The notes beneath the pieces were generated by a model. That model saw only the letters and a program-made list of their open reading frames with translations. It was not told where the DNA came from and searched no databases. From contig OX344764.1 of assembly GCA_947034895.1 (NCBI GenBank), positions 10,540,001-10,604,000 of the forward strand: a stretch of 64,000 nt of DNA. Direction: 5' to 3'. Each line of letters opens with the position of its first letter. The stretch's first letter is position 1. The position numbers and the translations under genes were made by a program. This document shows positions 12,198-24,767 of the stretch, piece by piece. This DNA comes from Rhytidiadelphus loreus. Lineage: Eukaryota; Streptophyta; Bryopsida; Hypnales; Hylocomiaceae.

Positions 12198-14403
12198 ATG
12201 CCTCATCCTTTTCAACCGCTCATCAGTCTCTACAGTCTAAGTATTGGTTTGTTGAGGTTCTTCCAGTTCTGTTGCTTCATCATGGCTTGCATTCGAGTAG
12301 ATGGTCATGTAGTGCCCCTTGTGTTTCCGGTTGAGGAAGGAGGTCATGCTAAAGTGTTGAGTCACCTGCTTCATGTACGATTCAGATTTATAGAGTCCTC
12401 AATCTATGTTGAAGAGAAGAGAAAGTCTGAATCCGGTGAGCACCAAGAGTCTGTTCCTGTTGTGAAGTCCTTAGAAACAGAAGGGCATTGCTGGTACCTT
12501 GCTACAGGAAACTATAGAGCTTACGGACTTCCTCTTTCTATGATTCTGTCATCTACTGAGCTCCTAAGTCGACAGTCTGATAATTCGACAGTTGATATGC
12601 CATATGTCAACCACGCGGTTTTGCCTAGTCCTCCTCGTGAAGTTCCGCTAGTTCCTTCTCCATCTGTAATTCTTCGTGCGGTGAAGGTTGAGCGACTAGA
12701 TCCCATCATTGAGTTGTCTAGCGAATCGGAAGGAGAGTCACCCGACCTTACTCTGCAGCCTAAACCGCGGTTTGTAAAAATGGATCCTGACAAGAAGCAA
12801 GTTGTTCATTCACTTTCAAGGACCCCATCATTCAGTCCTTCAACCTCGTTGTTGTCCCGTCCTCCATTGTATCCAAGTCCCGTCGATAGAGTCAGTATAA
12901 TGGATTCTTTGAGAAGACTAAGTGGCATGCATAGATCTCGAAATGAATTGTCAATGATGGATTTGAATGGCATTAGTCATCATCAAGTGCAGTTCCTTCC
13001 AGTAGTGTTCAACGGAGATATCATCTTCGAATTACCTCCATGTCAAGCGTCTTCGTCTTCGTCAGCAGCCCGGAATTTAGAGGGGATGGACAAGCGATAT
13101 GATGGGCATCCATGGTGCAAGGTATTGACCACAAACATTCACAACTCTGACAACCTCAAGTTTCGTAAATCATACTATGCTGGTCACCTTGCTTGTGTAA
13201 ATCCAGAGTGTGAATACTTGAAGAGGGCTTCCAAACGCAATGAAACAGAGTGGACTGGTTACACTACCTTTCCATTTGCAGAAGGGGATAGTTCTCCTAA
13301 AGATTGTACGTTAGTTTGCAAGATTTGCAAAGTAACACCTACATGTTTGAGCACATGTCATGCTAGAATATACTACTACTATAGTGAGAATCCAAAAATG
13401 AGTAGGGCCACTATTCATATTGGAGATCATTCTCATCCAGTAGCAAAAGGCATGTATCGAGATTCTACAGAGAAGATTTGTGGACTAATCGCACAGGAAG
13501 TGGCCAAAACACCAACCGCAACAAACTCTGCAATTGCTCTGTCTGCTAGCAAAGATTTCTTGACAACCTATCTGTTTCACAACGGTGAAGGAGAGAAAGA
13601 GATGTTGAGGGGACCCGAACTAGAGGAAGTTATGGATCGATTTGAGTATTTGAGTAGTCCAAACATCCGTAATGTGATATCTTCCTTTCGCTCTAACAAC
13701 CGCGGAGGCGTCATTGACAACATAATGACCATGAAAAAAGAATCAAAGTTTGAATTCATTCACGATAGCGTCTTCCCTGGCCAAGGGAAGGAGAAGGTGT
13801 ACATTTTCAAGATGCTCACCGAAGGACCTGGAAGTGGAGTGGACCTAGTGAAGCGCATGCAACCCGGAGGGAATCTACAAAATGCGTGGATGATGTTTGA
13901 CCACGTGAAGCGTGTGAAGGAGTGGACGACAATGGCTTGCCACGTGTACGATCCTGATTACAAGAAGATACAGAGGTACAAGTGCTTTTCTGGAAATGTT
14001 TGAATGCTGTTATGTCACGACACGGTGTGGAAAACCCGAACTTCAAAGGGTTCATGGCAAATAGCGCGATGGCCAATTGGAATGCGGTTCGTATTGTTTA
14101 TGGTAGTGGTTTTGTAAATCAAAAAATGGAAAATCGCGAGAGGACTTGCTTGTTGCATTGGAGTACTTCACTTCAAAAGCACACGCAGAAGTACATCAAA
14201 GAAGCATTTCAGCAACAGCACAACATACTATGTAAACAATACAAAGATGCAAAGACTATGGGGGATGCAGAGACAAAATACCTTGCAATTCGATCATGGT
14301 GGTTATCATTTGGAGCTACTATTGAAGATGCACTACATCACTTAGACCATTGGCTAGTGTTCTGGCATTTTCGTTATAGGCAGTGGGGAGGCTTCATGCA
14401 AAT
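12198..14403 (+). CDS. SWIM-finger transposase-like protein, exon 1 (frame break near 13976)
   Basis: Long plus-strand coding exon. The ATG at 12198 opens the frame; the one at 12282 (M-A-C-I-R-V-D-G-H-V) is an equally good start. After a serine-rich N-terminal third comes a cysteine-bearing region (C-V-N-P-E-C and C-K-I-C-K around residues 332-380) that may be a zinc-binding DNA-contact domain. The first frame stops at 14003, but coding continues one frame over from about 13982 (W-K-C-L-N-A-V-M, then G-F-M-A-N-S-A-M-A-N-W-N-A-V-R, E-R-T-C-L-L-H-W) up to a donor ATG|GTAAGC at 14403. This type of protein with a C-terminal SWIM finger resembles Mutator-like transposases. The break falls just where a catalytic stretch would be expected, so a deletion is likely and the copy is probably dead. 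Confidence 0.6.
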
Positions 14404-14900
14404 GGTAAGCTCATTTGTCAATTCAGATTATTTTTTGTTTTGAGATTGGTAAAATCATGATTGAATAATTCTAAAGTTATTTTGTATAGACATTTAGGTA
14501 TAAACGAAAATGTAACCAAGAACTTGGACTTCAATTTTTTTTTTCCTTCTACGTAAACCGAAATTGGGGGTAGTGAGAGGGAGTTCTAAAACCTCCGTCG
14601 GACCCGACGGAGGTTAGTGGACTCCCTCTCTCTACCCCCAATTTCGGTTTACGTAGAAGGGAAAAAATATATAAATTTGAATTTGAAATGGAGTGGGTGT
14701 CATGAGTCTGAGATTGGCTTTTGTTGTAATGTTGATTTGAAGAAGTATAACATAATTTGTTCTTTATTTTTGAACCCATGACCTTCATCCTACATGCCAT
14801 GTACATGACATTTGTTTCTTTTAAATGTACAGTTCTTGTGAATTGTAGCGTATATCATTTGATGTAAGACCCTAAGTATATTTGCGGTTGCATTTGCAGG
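14404..14900 (+). other. intron of the SWIM-finger gene
   Basis: GTAAGC at 14404 and TTTGCAG at 14894-14900 bound the intron and join codon to codon (phase 0). It contains a foldback hairpin at 14545-14660. Confidence 0.65.
14545..14660. repeat. near-perfect foldback hairpin element in an intron
   Basis: The arms CTTCTACGTAAACCGAAATT and AATTTCGGTTTACGTAGAAG are exact complements and extend through GGGGGTAG. The middle AAACCTCCGTCGGACCCGACGGAGGTT is itself a palindrome around GTCGG-AC-CCGAC. About 116 bp. It is the best-preserved member of the family seen at 3.2-3.5 and 7.0-8.1 kb. Confidence 0.85.
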
Positions 14901-16288
14901 ATTTGAGTTTGGAGGAAATGGCGGACATGCCTTCGTGCAACTTGTCAGAAACAGTTCATAACAAGTGGCTTCAAATGTCTGGGAACCGAGGAAACAATTT
15001 ATTTGACGCCACTTGCGACGACAGCATCCGTGCATGGATGCAGATGACAAACTATCGAGCTTACTTGAAGGGACATTCATCTGGATCTGGGCCATCAAAA
15101 GGAGAATTGAAATTGAGAGCTGCAAGATGTAGTGGAGATCCTAAGAAAATTGCAGAGGCGTTGAACACCTTATCTAGATCTGAAGGTATTGGAACCCGTA
15201 TTCCTCATTTGGAAGGAGAAGAAATATTTGGAAGCACAAAGAGGAAATTATATGTACCCATTGGCGATGCCGGAGATTCACATAGACCGGATAAATTGAA
15301 TTTTTCTCAACCTCGTGTACGAACGCGGTCGTCTACGGCTTTTATTGACTCTTCTAGGGACGATGGTAAGCAACCTGAAGGGAACAGTTCTTTATATGTG
15401 ACAGTTGCTTTTGAAAGTGATTGTGACACTTCAAAGTGGCACATTGCAAGGATCAATCAGAAGTCAAACGCAAAATGTCATGCTCAACAACGGGGGTCAA
15501 ATATGAAGTGCACAACAAAAATTTCTAAAGGTCGGAAGGGGACCCCTGCTCCTACCTATCGTGGGAGAAAAGAAGATTACGGGAGTAAGCAGGAGGTGTT
15601 GGCAGACTTTTGGTTTTGTGCAGATGACATTGAACGATGTGTGAAAGGAACCAAGCGCAAGTGGGTAATAGATTGGCCTGAACTACCAGAGGAATGGCCG
15701 GTTTTAAATGGAACAAACCTTAGCCGCGAGGAGACCTTATTGCTACAGCATGCTGGCTTTCGTCTTCAGGAGCGCCCTATGTTGTCTCCTCGTCGACTGT
15801 TCAATATATCCAAAGTATTTAAGAGCGTTTTGTATAATCAACCACCTCCCCGTGATGGTCATATATATCCAACGGTCAGAAACAATCGAACAATCCGGCG
15901 AATTGCAAATGCACCAACTACAGAGCAACGGAACAAGTGGGAAAGTGCTGGGAACGTTAAAGGACAAATAGTTGGAGTAACATTGTTGCCATTTCCGGGA
16001 CTAGGTGCAATTGTATCATTAGAGATCGGGGCTGACCATAACCGAAACGTGTATAGAATTAGAGTGGGTATGTATCCGTCATGCACGTGCCCAGACTTTA
16101 CTAGCATGGCTATTTCATCTATTGGAGGTCGGCAACAATACGTGAATTGCAAGCACTTGTACTACTTGTTCCGCTACTTCTGCAAGATGGACATCCACGA
16201 GGACAAATTCATTCATGCGCCAAGTTATAGCTTCAATGAATTGAAGTGTCTTTTACTTAAAGCTGGGATCATCACGATTCCAGAGTAA
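14901..16288 (+). CDS. SWIM-finger transposase-like protein, exon 2 with SWIM domain
   Basis: This exon continues exon 1 in phase 0 from G-A-T (D-L-S-L-E-E-M) and ends in TAA at 16288, about 462 residues. Near the C-terminus the sequence shows C-T-C-P-D-F, then about 18 residues, then N-C-K-H, the C-x-C...C-x-H pattern of a SWIM zinc finger, typical of the C-terminal part of Mutator-like transposases. The middle is basic and rich in K and R (residues ~190-260). The exon has no internal stop although exon 1 is frame-broken. A possible TE of its own; I did not find its terminal repeats. Confidence 0.7.
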
Positions 16289-16289
16289 T

Positions 16290-18530
16290 CCTGTCTACAT
16301 GGATTTATGTACTTCATTTTTTATGAATGAAATTTTATTTAGTACAATTGAAATGATTTGACCTAGATGGATTTAGAGAAGTTGATGCATTTTTGGAATA
16401 TATGAGTGTGTCGCAATAGTGAAATGCTGCATAGAATTAAGAACTTATGAATGACTAAGCCCTATAAGAGAAAGCTTGAATGTAATAGTGGACATAGGAA
16501 TGTGATTCTTGTTTAAGTTCCTAAACCAATATATATATGTATATATATATATATTTTTTTTAAAGGACATTAGGATCCTATTATTTTAAGAGAAAAAGGA
16601 TTTCCATTTCCTTCTTTTTTTCCATTTCCTTTAATTATTGTAATTATTAATTTTTTTTTCCATCACACTCTATTTTAGTTTTGTCTTTCAAATTGCGTTC
16701 ATGTTTCCAAACCCTTTCCTGTGCTTTCTAATCAATTTTGTTTTACCCGCATTGGTTTACCAATTATTTTCATTTGGGTGGGGGATGAAGCTTTGCTATA
16801 TTTATAAATCTTTTTCCGAAGTAGTGGTCCCTCTTTGAAGGTGGAGCCTATTTGCGAAAGGTCAATGAAACTTGAATGTGTTGGCCTACACTAAATAGTG
16901 AAATTAGATTGCCCCACACTAATTTCTCAACTTTCTACACTATATAAATATGTACTGTTTTTTTACAACAATCTACTACTTTTTTTAATTAAAAATTTAT
17001 GCATACGGGACTTATGAGCCTCTATATGTACAAACACCCTGAACAGTAGACATATTTGTTGATTGGTTGGTTTGTAAAGTGATTTTCTTGAAGTAAGGCA
17101 ACCTAATAGTGAACGCACCCTAGTTTCACTATTGTCTGTAGGTTATAATCCAGTGACCCTATAAAGTATACTGTTGGGCAGAATCTGAATATTGAGTTTA
17201 GAATGAAGTAATCATCTACGCTAGCAATGCCGTAGAGGCTAGGATATAGCCATCTTGAATTCTATGAGTATGTTTGCTTAGCATATTATTTTATGTTTGT
17301 TAGTAAAATTGAAAGAAGGTACATAATATTTGAATTGTAGTGGGACCACTAAATAGTTTAACTAAGACACTAAGTTTTGAAGTTCTTTTTCAATAAGAAA
17401 TGTCAATCATGAATCCATTGACAAATAATCTACAAATCCACGGTCATAGGGGGAGCGGTTATAGGTCCTGAAATTTGCTAAAAATAGAAAGTTTTGTGCA
17501 AATTTAAAAAAAAATTCCCTTAAAAAAAAATTTATGCATAAAAAAGTTATATTTTTTGTTTTCAAGCTCCCCGCTCACAAGTTCCCCGCTCGCAGCTCAC
17601 AAGCTCGCCGCTCCAAGCTCACATGCTAGCGTCGTTGGAACTAGTTGGGCTTACCTTCCCTGTTTCCATCTTTGCTCCCCTTCATCCCAACCGAGAGGGG
17701 GATAGGGAAGCCACTAGTGGGGATGCTCTTACTTTGAAGACTTAGTGCTGCTTATTAGAAGTTCTATTGTATTTGGATGGGCAATAATACTTTTTCATCC
17801 CTTTAGCTTTATTGTTGACCCTACCAATAATACAATGGTGCGTATGCTCGCCTGACATTCTAATACCCTAAAACTAGAAACCAAAATCTCCCTTGCCATT
17901 GTTGCAACACCATGAACTCTTGCGCTTACCCGTTCACTTTGCAACCTCATTCTTGTTTTCATGGTATGTGATTCTTGCATCTTCACTGTATCTTACTATA
18001 GTAATGTCTTTAATGCCATCATTTTTCTAGATTTAATCAACTCTTTCCTTTCAAAGTTTTATGTTTTCCTTCTTTCTATGTAATCTTGAGTCCTATCGCT
18101 AGGGTTTAGCTTACAATTTCCATGAGATTGCTTGCCAATTCTCTTGTTGACTTGTTGTCCATATCTACCCATTTGTGGATTACACAAAAATCTAGTATTA
18201 AGGGTTTAGGTGGCTTAGTGTTGTATTGGAAGTTGCGGTGAAGTGAGAACGTGATTAGTGGCTATTGATTATTAGTTTTGTATCAATTGTTACAGGATTG
18301 TGCAATTAAACTAGCCATCATCATAAAGTTGATGGCCACACGGGTCCCAAGGTCAAGTGACCCAAGTGCAAGTTCAATTTTTGAATGTTAGAACTAACTC
18401 ATCATGCGAAATGTAAAGGGACCTATGTGTGAATTGAAGGTAGTGCTTCTTTGCATTTTGTCACTTGAATATTTTTACTATAGGCTTTAATTTGTTTTTC
18501 TTATGATTTAGGTACTCGACAGTTGAGCTA
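16290..18530. other. stretch without a supported gene
   Basis: Non-coding, AT-rich. It includes an (AT)n/(TATA) tract near 16525-16560 and a CCCGCTC/CAAGCTC-rich patch at 17570-17640 that echoes 2930-2965. TGGGGATGCTCTTA at 17718-17731 resembles one end of a plant hAT-type MITE, but no partner end was found. Confidence 0.4.
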
Positions 18531-18931
18531 GGAGAAGTTCCTATAGAGGAGGAAGGAGGGAATCTAAGCAATTTTTGGAGTTGTTTTGCAATGCTTTAGC
18601 TAATGTAGAGATCTTGGCTAAGCCCAGTTAAGCACTAAGTTATACATCAACTTCCTCATTGTTAGGTGCACACACAAAGATATAGATTCTTTTTTTGGTC
18701 AATGAAGCACTATGTTGAAGACGAATAACTATGCAATACTTTTGAGGCTTATGAAATCCTTCATGCATTGTGAAATCCACCTTGTAATTCCTCATCTCAT
18801 TAAGGAAGTCCCTAATTTCAAGAGATTCATACACATATACTTGGGTGTAGGCGGGGATTTTTTCAAAGGTCATAATTCTTCATCTCATTGAGGAAGTCCT
18901 TAATTTCAAGAGATTTGTGCACATATACTTG

Positions 18932-20396
18932 CACTAGAAGGAAGATGCGTTTTTTGTGACAAGCATAGAAACGCAGGCAATTGTTTAATTTGACATCATG
19001 CATGTCTACTATGAATGCCTAGAAAAATCCGTCAAACTTGACGAGGCAAAAATACAAGAAAATCAATAGTAACATCCCTTGTTTAGACTATAATGTCACA
19101 TAAAACATGGTGAATTTTTTGGAAAAATTGAAGACAAGTGGCAACCACGTCAGCGCCACATAGATGTGGACTGCCATGTGGATTTTTTTCAAAAGCAACC
19201 CGTTGATGACGTGGATGCTGATGTGGCATAAATTAAAAAATGATGTGTCAGTTTTTATTTTTCAACGTGGCATGTCTAGTCAGTAGACTGTGATGAGGGT
19301 TTGCAAATTATACAATGTTCAAAAAGACGTTCTATCTAACAGATATGCGTTTTTGAGAACGTCAATAGCAACATGGGAGTGATTTATGTTCGTGTTCATT
19401 TATCATTAGCCATGTTGTATTTTATGTCAAACGGATCATCTGCAACATCCAAAAGAACATTGATGACATCATAGTGGATGTCTACTTTGGAATGACCATA
19501 CAAAAAATAACATACATAGTACACCATACATACATAATAGATTATACACAATACACCATACATACTACACAATACACCATATATAATAGATCATACATTG
19601 TACACCATACACAATATGTTGTATTTTGTATTTATGTTACATGGCTTGAAAAAACACTAATTGTGAGTATATTGACGAGAAGGCAAACTATAAATACAAA
19701 TGGGATGGTTGGAGGGACCGAAGACAAACCATATGGGATATGAATTTTTTTTGAATTATACAAAATTGTCGGAGTTGACATTAGAAAAAAGATCTGGATG
19801 TCTCAATTGACGTCTCAATTGACATCACAAAAAACATTTGGACGTTTCAGTTGATGTCTTCATTGACATTACAAGAAATGTTTAAAAAAACATTGTTCAA
19901 ATTTTCAAATGGTGTCAAAGTGTGCTGACATGGCATGCCACTTCATCCTTATTGGATGTCATATTACTCAAATTTCACATCATGTACTATTTTTAAATTT
20001 TAAATAATTTTAAATAATTTTTTAAAATTTAGTTTAATTTTTAAAACATATTACACGGTTGCCCTTCCCCTATGTTTTTACAATTGGTTAGGATTTTACC
20101 TTAGTTCCTAGTAACTTTCACTGACTTACCCGAAGTTAACAAAAAACCCTTGCCAATGTGGCATTTCTATGTTTTTTTGGACATTGTATACAACACATCT
20201 ATGTTTTTTTCGATGTCTTTTGGAACATCACTATCACACATGACATCAACTTGTTTAGCCAATGACATTTCAGTGTTTTTTAGAACATCTACCTCAATTC
20301 TGCCTCCCATGGTTGCAATCCCATCTTTGTGTTCTTGTTTTGAAAAACATGCGTGTTTGTTGCTAACATCCAAAAAAACGGGGGCTCCTACTAGTG
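18932..20396. mobile_element. CACTA-like non-autonomous element inside the pseudogene
   Basis: It starts CACTAGAAGGA at 18932 and ends TCCTACTAGTG at 20396. The flanks are TTG on both sides (18929-18931 and 20397-20399), a 3-bp target duplication. 1465 bp, no intact protein. The inside carries repeated TTGACATC/GACGTC words, a microsatellite at 19500-19620 and short inverted pieces. Removing it restores homology with the intact gene at 57180-57220, which strongly supports the boundaries. Confidence 0.75.
19500..19620. repeat. CATACA/ACACCATA microsatellite
   Basis: Imperfect repeats of ACACCATACATA and AATAGATTATACACA units over about 120 bp, within the CACTA-like insertion. An open frame at 19474-19743 is a by-product of it. 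Confidence 0.6.
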
Positions 20397-21520
20397 TTGG
20401 CGTAGGCAGGGATTTTTTCAAAGGTCATTCTACGTCCCAATAGTTCAAGTTCTACATGGATTCCAATGGATGGCCCTTGATGGGGTATAAGAATCTTTGT
20501 ACTCATACCAAGTGGTTTCTAGAGTACAACAAAGGGATTTTCTTATGGGATGAGACTGAAGAAAGGTGTTCCAAAGTGCCAAGTGGTAGTCCAACACCTT
20601 TGGCTTGCAATATATGCGTTAATTTTGAGAGATAAAAAAGGATATGAATAGTTTTCATTGCACACTAGAGAAAAATGACAGATGGTGACCAATTTAGAGA
20701 GTTCAGAAGTAAGAATGACCTCATAAAAGATTACTAGAAAGGTGTGAGAACGGCTTTGGATGTTGTGCTTCTAATGTGTGAGACATTACATGATGGATTT
20801 TGGTTGGCTTCTAGAATCACCAATGAGGAGGAAGGCCAAAGGCAAGATGAAGGCACATTGCATGAAGAGTTTGTAGAAGATACACCATTCATCAAGTGTA
20901 GACATGACCATCCACGTCCTTTATTTTTTGGTGGTCGTGATGTGTATGTTGGTTATTTTATTGTGGTGCATCCTGTTGATGATGACCTAAAGCCATTATG
21001 GCTTGCTAGGACACTTACAAATCCAAATCTACATCTGAGGCATATTCATTTGATCCAAATCTAATATTAGACAACTATTTTAGGCTGTTACATCAATATG
21101 AATACATATGCTAGATGGGACACAAAAGTAGGAAATGTGTGGTGCAAAGATAGGATAATATCCTCAACTTGGTTGAATATGGATTGTATCATGACTACTT
21201 AGAAGTCACAACGACAAAAAGGGACTAAAGATTGACCTCAAGTTATTTTGAGAGTTATAATTCCCAAACCACAAATTGCAATCATCAAATCATTAGTGAT
21301 GGCCTTTTGTCAAATTCCAACAACAATGCATCCTTGATAGAAGCCGGGCAATAGTTCGTAGTGTTGTTAGTAAACTATAGTTTTTGAGATTCAAGTAGAA
21401 TGTGCTTTTGCATTTAGATGCTCAGAGAAACTAGTATTGCATTTATTATGATACAATGACTATGTAACAATGTTGATTTCTATTAATAATATATTTTTTC
21501 CTTCTTATTGCGTTTCCATT

Positions 21521-24480
21521 CACTAGAAGAAAACTCTGTTGAAGAAAACACCTTCAAAACGCTAAAAACACGTTTGTAGAAATAGTTTCTGCGAACAAGA
21601 AACCATCATCTGGTTTTTGTTAAAAACTGCGTTCCCAACAAGCTGGAAATGACACGTTTTGTAGTTGTAATTTGCGTTTATAAGAATTTTAGGAATGTTA
21701 AGAGGAACGTTGTATGTCCACAGTGTCATTACCCATGTGTAATTTTAGGAAATATTAATTCCACATGGGACATGACGTGGCGGTTTGCGTAGGCCAATTC
21801 CTACTATTGTGAAGGAACATCTGTCACAATGTGAATGGTCATGTAGATTGTCATGGCTTCTGCTTGGCTTGCCACGTGTCTCAGTTTTATGATTTTAATA
21901 AGTTTGGAGGAAAATTATTTCTTTTGTTTTGAATGCATGTTTTATGTTGTGCGAAACGGTAAAGTGTTTTGGAAAACATGGACGTTCAGTCGTTGAATGT
22001 GGCAGTGCATTATAAAATAGTAAAATCATATTTTGTAGAACAAAAAATTATGTTGCCCAACATAGCATTGAACATGTCCTATTATTTAAGGTTTAAAATG
22101 GATGTTTACAAGAAGAAAACATAGTGACAAATAACACCATTAATTATAGAAATGTATGCCCATGTCTAGGTTTTACGGCAAATCAACATAGAGTAAGAGA
22201 ACCTTGTCGGCATATGAGAAAGTAGTATATAGTAGAACAGAAACATTTTATTGAGTCCCATATGAACATGTCCCATTCAACAGAGTAAGTAGCATCTTTA
22301 TGTGCAGTAAAGCATAACCTCAGAGAACAGAATCCCTAAAATGGAACCTTCCATCTCGTGCCCTTGTAAACACTAGTCTTTGTACATTTCTGTATAGATT
22401 GACCTTTTCAATTATAACTAATACTATGTAGTGCAGAGCTTCTATAACATCAAATATGGCTACATTGTCGTGTTTTCATGAAATCTAAAGTCATGGACAT
22501 ACATCCATGATGTGAGGACATCCAATATATACGTATGCATGTCTCTTACAGACTGTATTGCATATACAGAAGGAAAAATGGATATCACATGTGCATGGGC
22601 CCCATTACCTGAGCCTTTGCACTATAGAAGCACTTGTTTCTTGTAATGTATAAATGTCACGCTTTTGCCGTTCCTAGGCATGCCCTGCCTTTCATCTTCA
22701 TAAGTAGAATTCCTGAAGTCATTTGCAATGCAATTGAGTTCTTGAACATGTGCACATGGACACAGACTTTGTTAGTACAATAGTGCTTAGTAACGACTCT
22801 AGAGAAAGTACAAAGGCAACATGTGCCCTTTCTATATAGTCTGAACAGAGGAAGCAAGCACATTCATGACGTGGTTTCGTTGAAGTTTGTGTTCAAGAGT
22901 AGTCTTTCGTGAACATTTTTGGAAGGTGACCTATATTGCACTTCCTTGCTCATAGCAACCTATTCAATCCAAAGAGTGTGAGCCTAATATGACAGACAGT
23001 TGGAACCTTCATTGTTGTTGTGACTTTCAACTTTTGTTATATGAGGCAATTACATTTTCAATATGCTTCTATTAGAAGTTGTTGATCTCCTCTGTATTGT
23101 CTGACTCAACAAAATTAATTCTGGAACCAACATACGTATTCATAATGAATGAATAAAACATGAATGACGTTCACAATAGCTGAACTATGGAAAATCCAAT
23201 GCCGGAACATGTCAACCAAAGAAGGACATATTTGTACAATAACAACATCAGTATCTACTGTAAGACCAATACTATCAAAATATGGAAGCCTTTGTCTTTA
23301 TAATGTCCCACTTTGAAATGTACGTACTGCATATTGAATGGAAGACCACAATGTCATTGCCCATGCAGAAGAGCAGAAAACAAGACAGAAGAAGCTACAA
23401 TTTCCATAGAATTCATTTTAGTTCAAGTGACATTTACCTTGCACATTTGCAGTGACGGCAGTCATTACAAGCATGTGATGAAAAGAACGCCTTCAATGAA
23501 GCTATCTGTTCTGCTGCACTATATAAACAAACATAATTATAATGCTATGCATTTCATTTCATCTCATGTGGAGACTTTGAAAATTGGAATTCGTATTAAA
23601 TGAGCATTGCTTCATTGACAACTTTTAATACAGAGTGCACTATGCATTTTCATTGTACAAGAACAAAAAATGGTTTACTAAATACAAAATAGAAAGTTAG
23701 AAGATGATAGTACGTCTACAAGTTCTGAAATGGAAATGGAGAATAGTGGTGCACACCTTTGCTATTCATTGCAATCACTGTGTCTTCTTGAAATTACCTG
23801 TTCAACAATACATGGCATGTATGATAATGCTAACGTATAAACAATATCCCACAATCAGTAAGCATGTACCAAGTTCCCTACATTTACTTCTACAAATATG
23901 AATGCAAGAGTGCACAGTCATCTGAAATCCAATCCTAACACATGTACATGCCTTGCATCAATTTTTCAAATCCTGGTATATTCTGTTCAGAAGTTCATTT
24001 CCATGTTACATGCAAAGAGTTTTCATAACATCACAATAAGTTCCCATAGTCGTTCGTAGGAACAGAATATGACATCAGAACTCATCAGTAGTGAATCTCC
24101 CTTCCATGAGCTGAGCAATAGCTAAAGAAGACCCCATACAAAGTGAAGTCCTCGTATTCATTCTACACGTTCAGCTTCAGACCTGAGTTGTTTGTCAATT
24201 GCATTCAAAGGAATTGTATACTTTAGTTTGTAACTAACTTTTGTATGTGAAAGCAAACATTGTGGAATTCAAGAAATATTCGTTATAAGAAACGGCCATG
24301 TCAGTGGTCATACGCAAATTGTGGCCTTACGTTGAAACTGCAAACAATTGCCTCAATTCTTTTTGTCATGTTCCTTTCTTGCCACCTTGTTATATGAGCA
24401 CTTCAAACTGTAGTAAACTAGTAATGAATGACATTTATTTAGAAGACGTACTTGCCTGTTCCAACATTCTTGGCAGCGGT
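21521..24480. other. gene-free region starting with a CACTAGAAGAAAAC end
   Basis: CACTAGAAGAAAACTCTGTT at 21521 is the same terminus as that of the MITE at 24481 and cuts off the 3' homology of the pseudogene exactly here, so it is very probably a transposon left end. Its own right end was not found; the only matching terminus is at 24754-24767. The interior is A/T-rich with many ACATG and TACAT words and only short frames. Confidence 0.45.
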
Positions 24481-24767
24481 CACTAGAAGAAAACTAGAAG
24501 AAACTGCGTTTTACTTCATAGAAACTGCGTTGTATTCAACAAAAAAGTATCATCTGGATTTTGTTGAGGTCTTCCTTTGTAATGCAAAATTCTGCGTTCA
24601 AACGGTTCAACACAAGATTTGACAAGTAAAACGCAGAATTTTGTATTAGAGTGCAAAATTTTGTGTTATGAAGGGAGATCTCAACAAAATCCAGATGATA
24701 CTTTTTTGTTGAGTACAACGTAGTTTTTGTGAAGTAAAACGCAGTTTCTACTGGTTTTCTTCTAGTG
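24481..24767. mobile_element. CACTA-type MITE, 287 bp, GGT target duplication
   Basis: The ends CACTAGAAGAAAAC (24481) and GTTTTCTTCTAGTG (24754-24767) are perfect inverted repeats of 14 bp. GGT precedes and follows the element. Inside, long arms pair again: AAGTATCATCTGGATTTTGT near 24546 and ACAAAATCCAGATGATACTT near 24684. AAACTGCGTTT-type words flank both arms. No coding capacity. Confidence 0.85.

Larger units (their letters stand above)
18640..21520 (+). pseudogene. decayed copy of the DUF7869-like transposon gene
   Basis: At the nucleotide level 18650-18875 follows the intact gene at about 56998-57218, for example CTTCCTCATTGTTGG/AGG and CTCATGAAATCCTT. The match resumes at 20397-21330 (compare 57180-58110) and continues beyond the stop into the 3' flank up to 21520 (CTATTAATA and CTTATT.. 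words as at 58295-58330). Stops and small shifts break the frame; the longest remnant is 20744-21064. A segment of about 85 bp (18793-18875) is tandemly duplicated, and its second copy was split by the insertion at 18932-20396. Only the C-terminal third and the 3' flank are recognisable. Confidence 0.8.

Noticed and set aside
17440..17740. A hAT-type MITE ending TGGGGATGCTCTTA
   Set aside because: One end-like word only. No complementary left end or 8-bp duplication could be found.
21521..24767. A single 3.2-kb CACTA element between the two CACTAGAAGAAAAC-type ends
   Set aside because: The right end at 24767 already pairs with 24481 and has a GGT duplication there; the 21521 end has a different flank (ATT).
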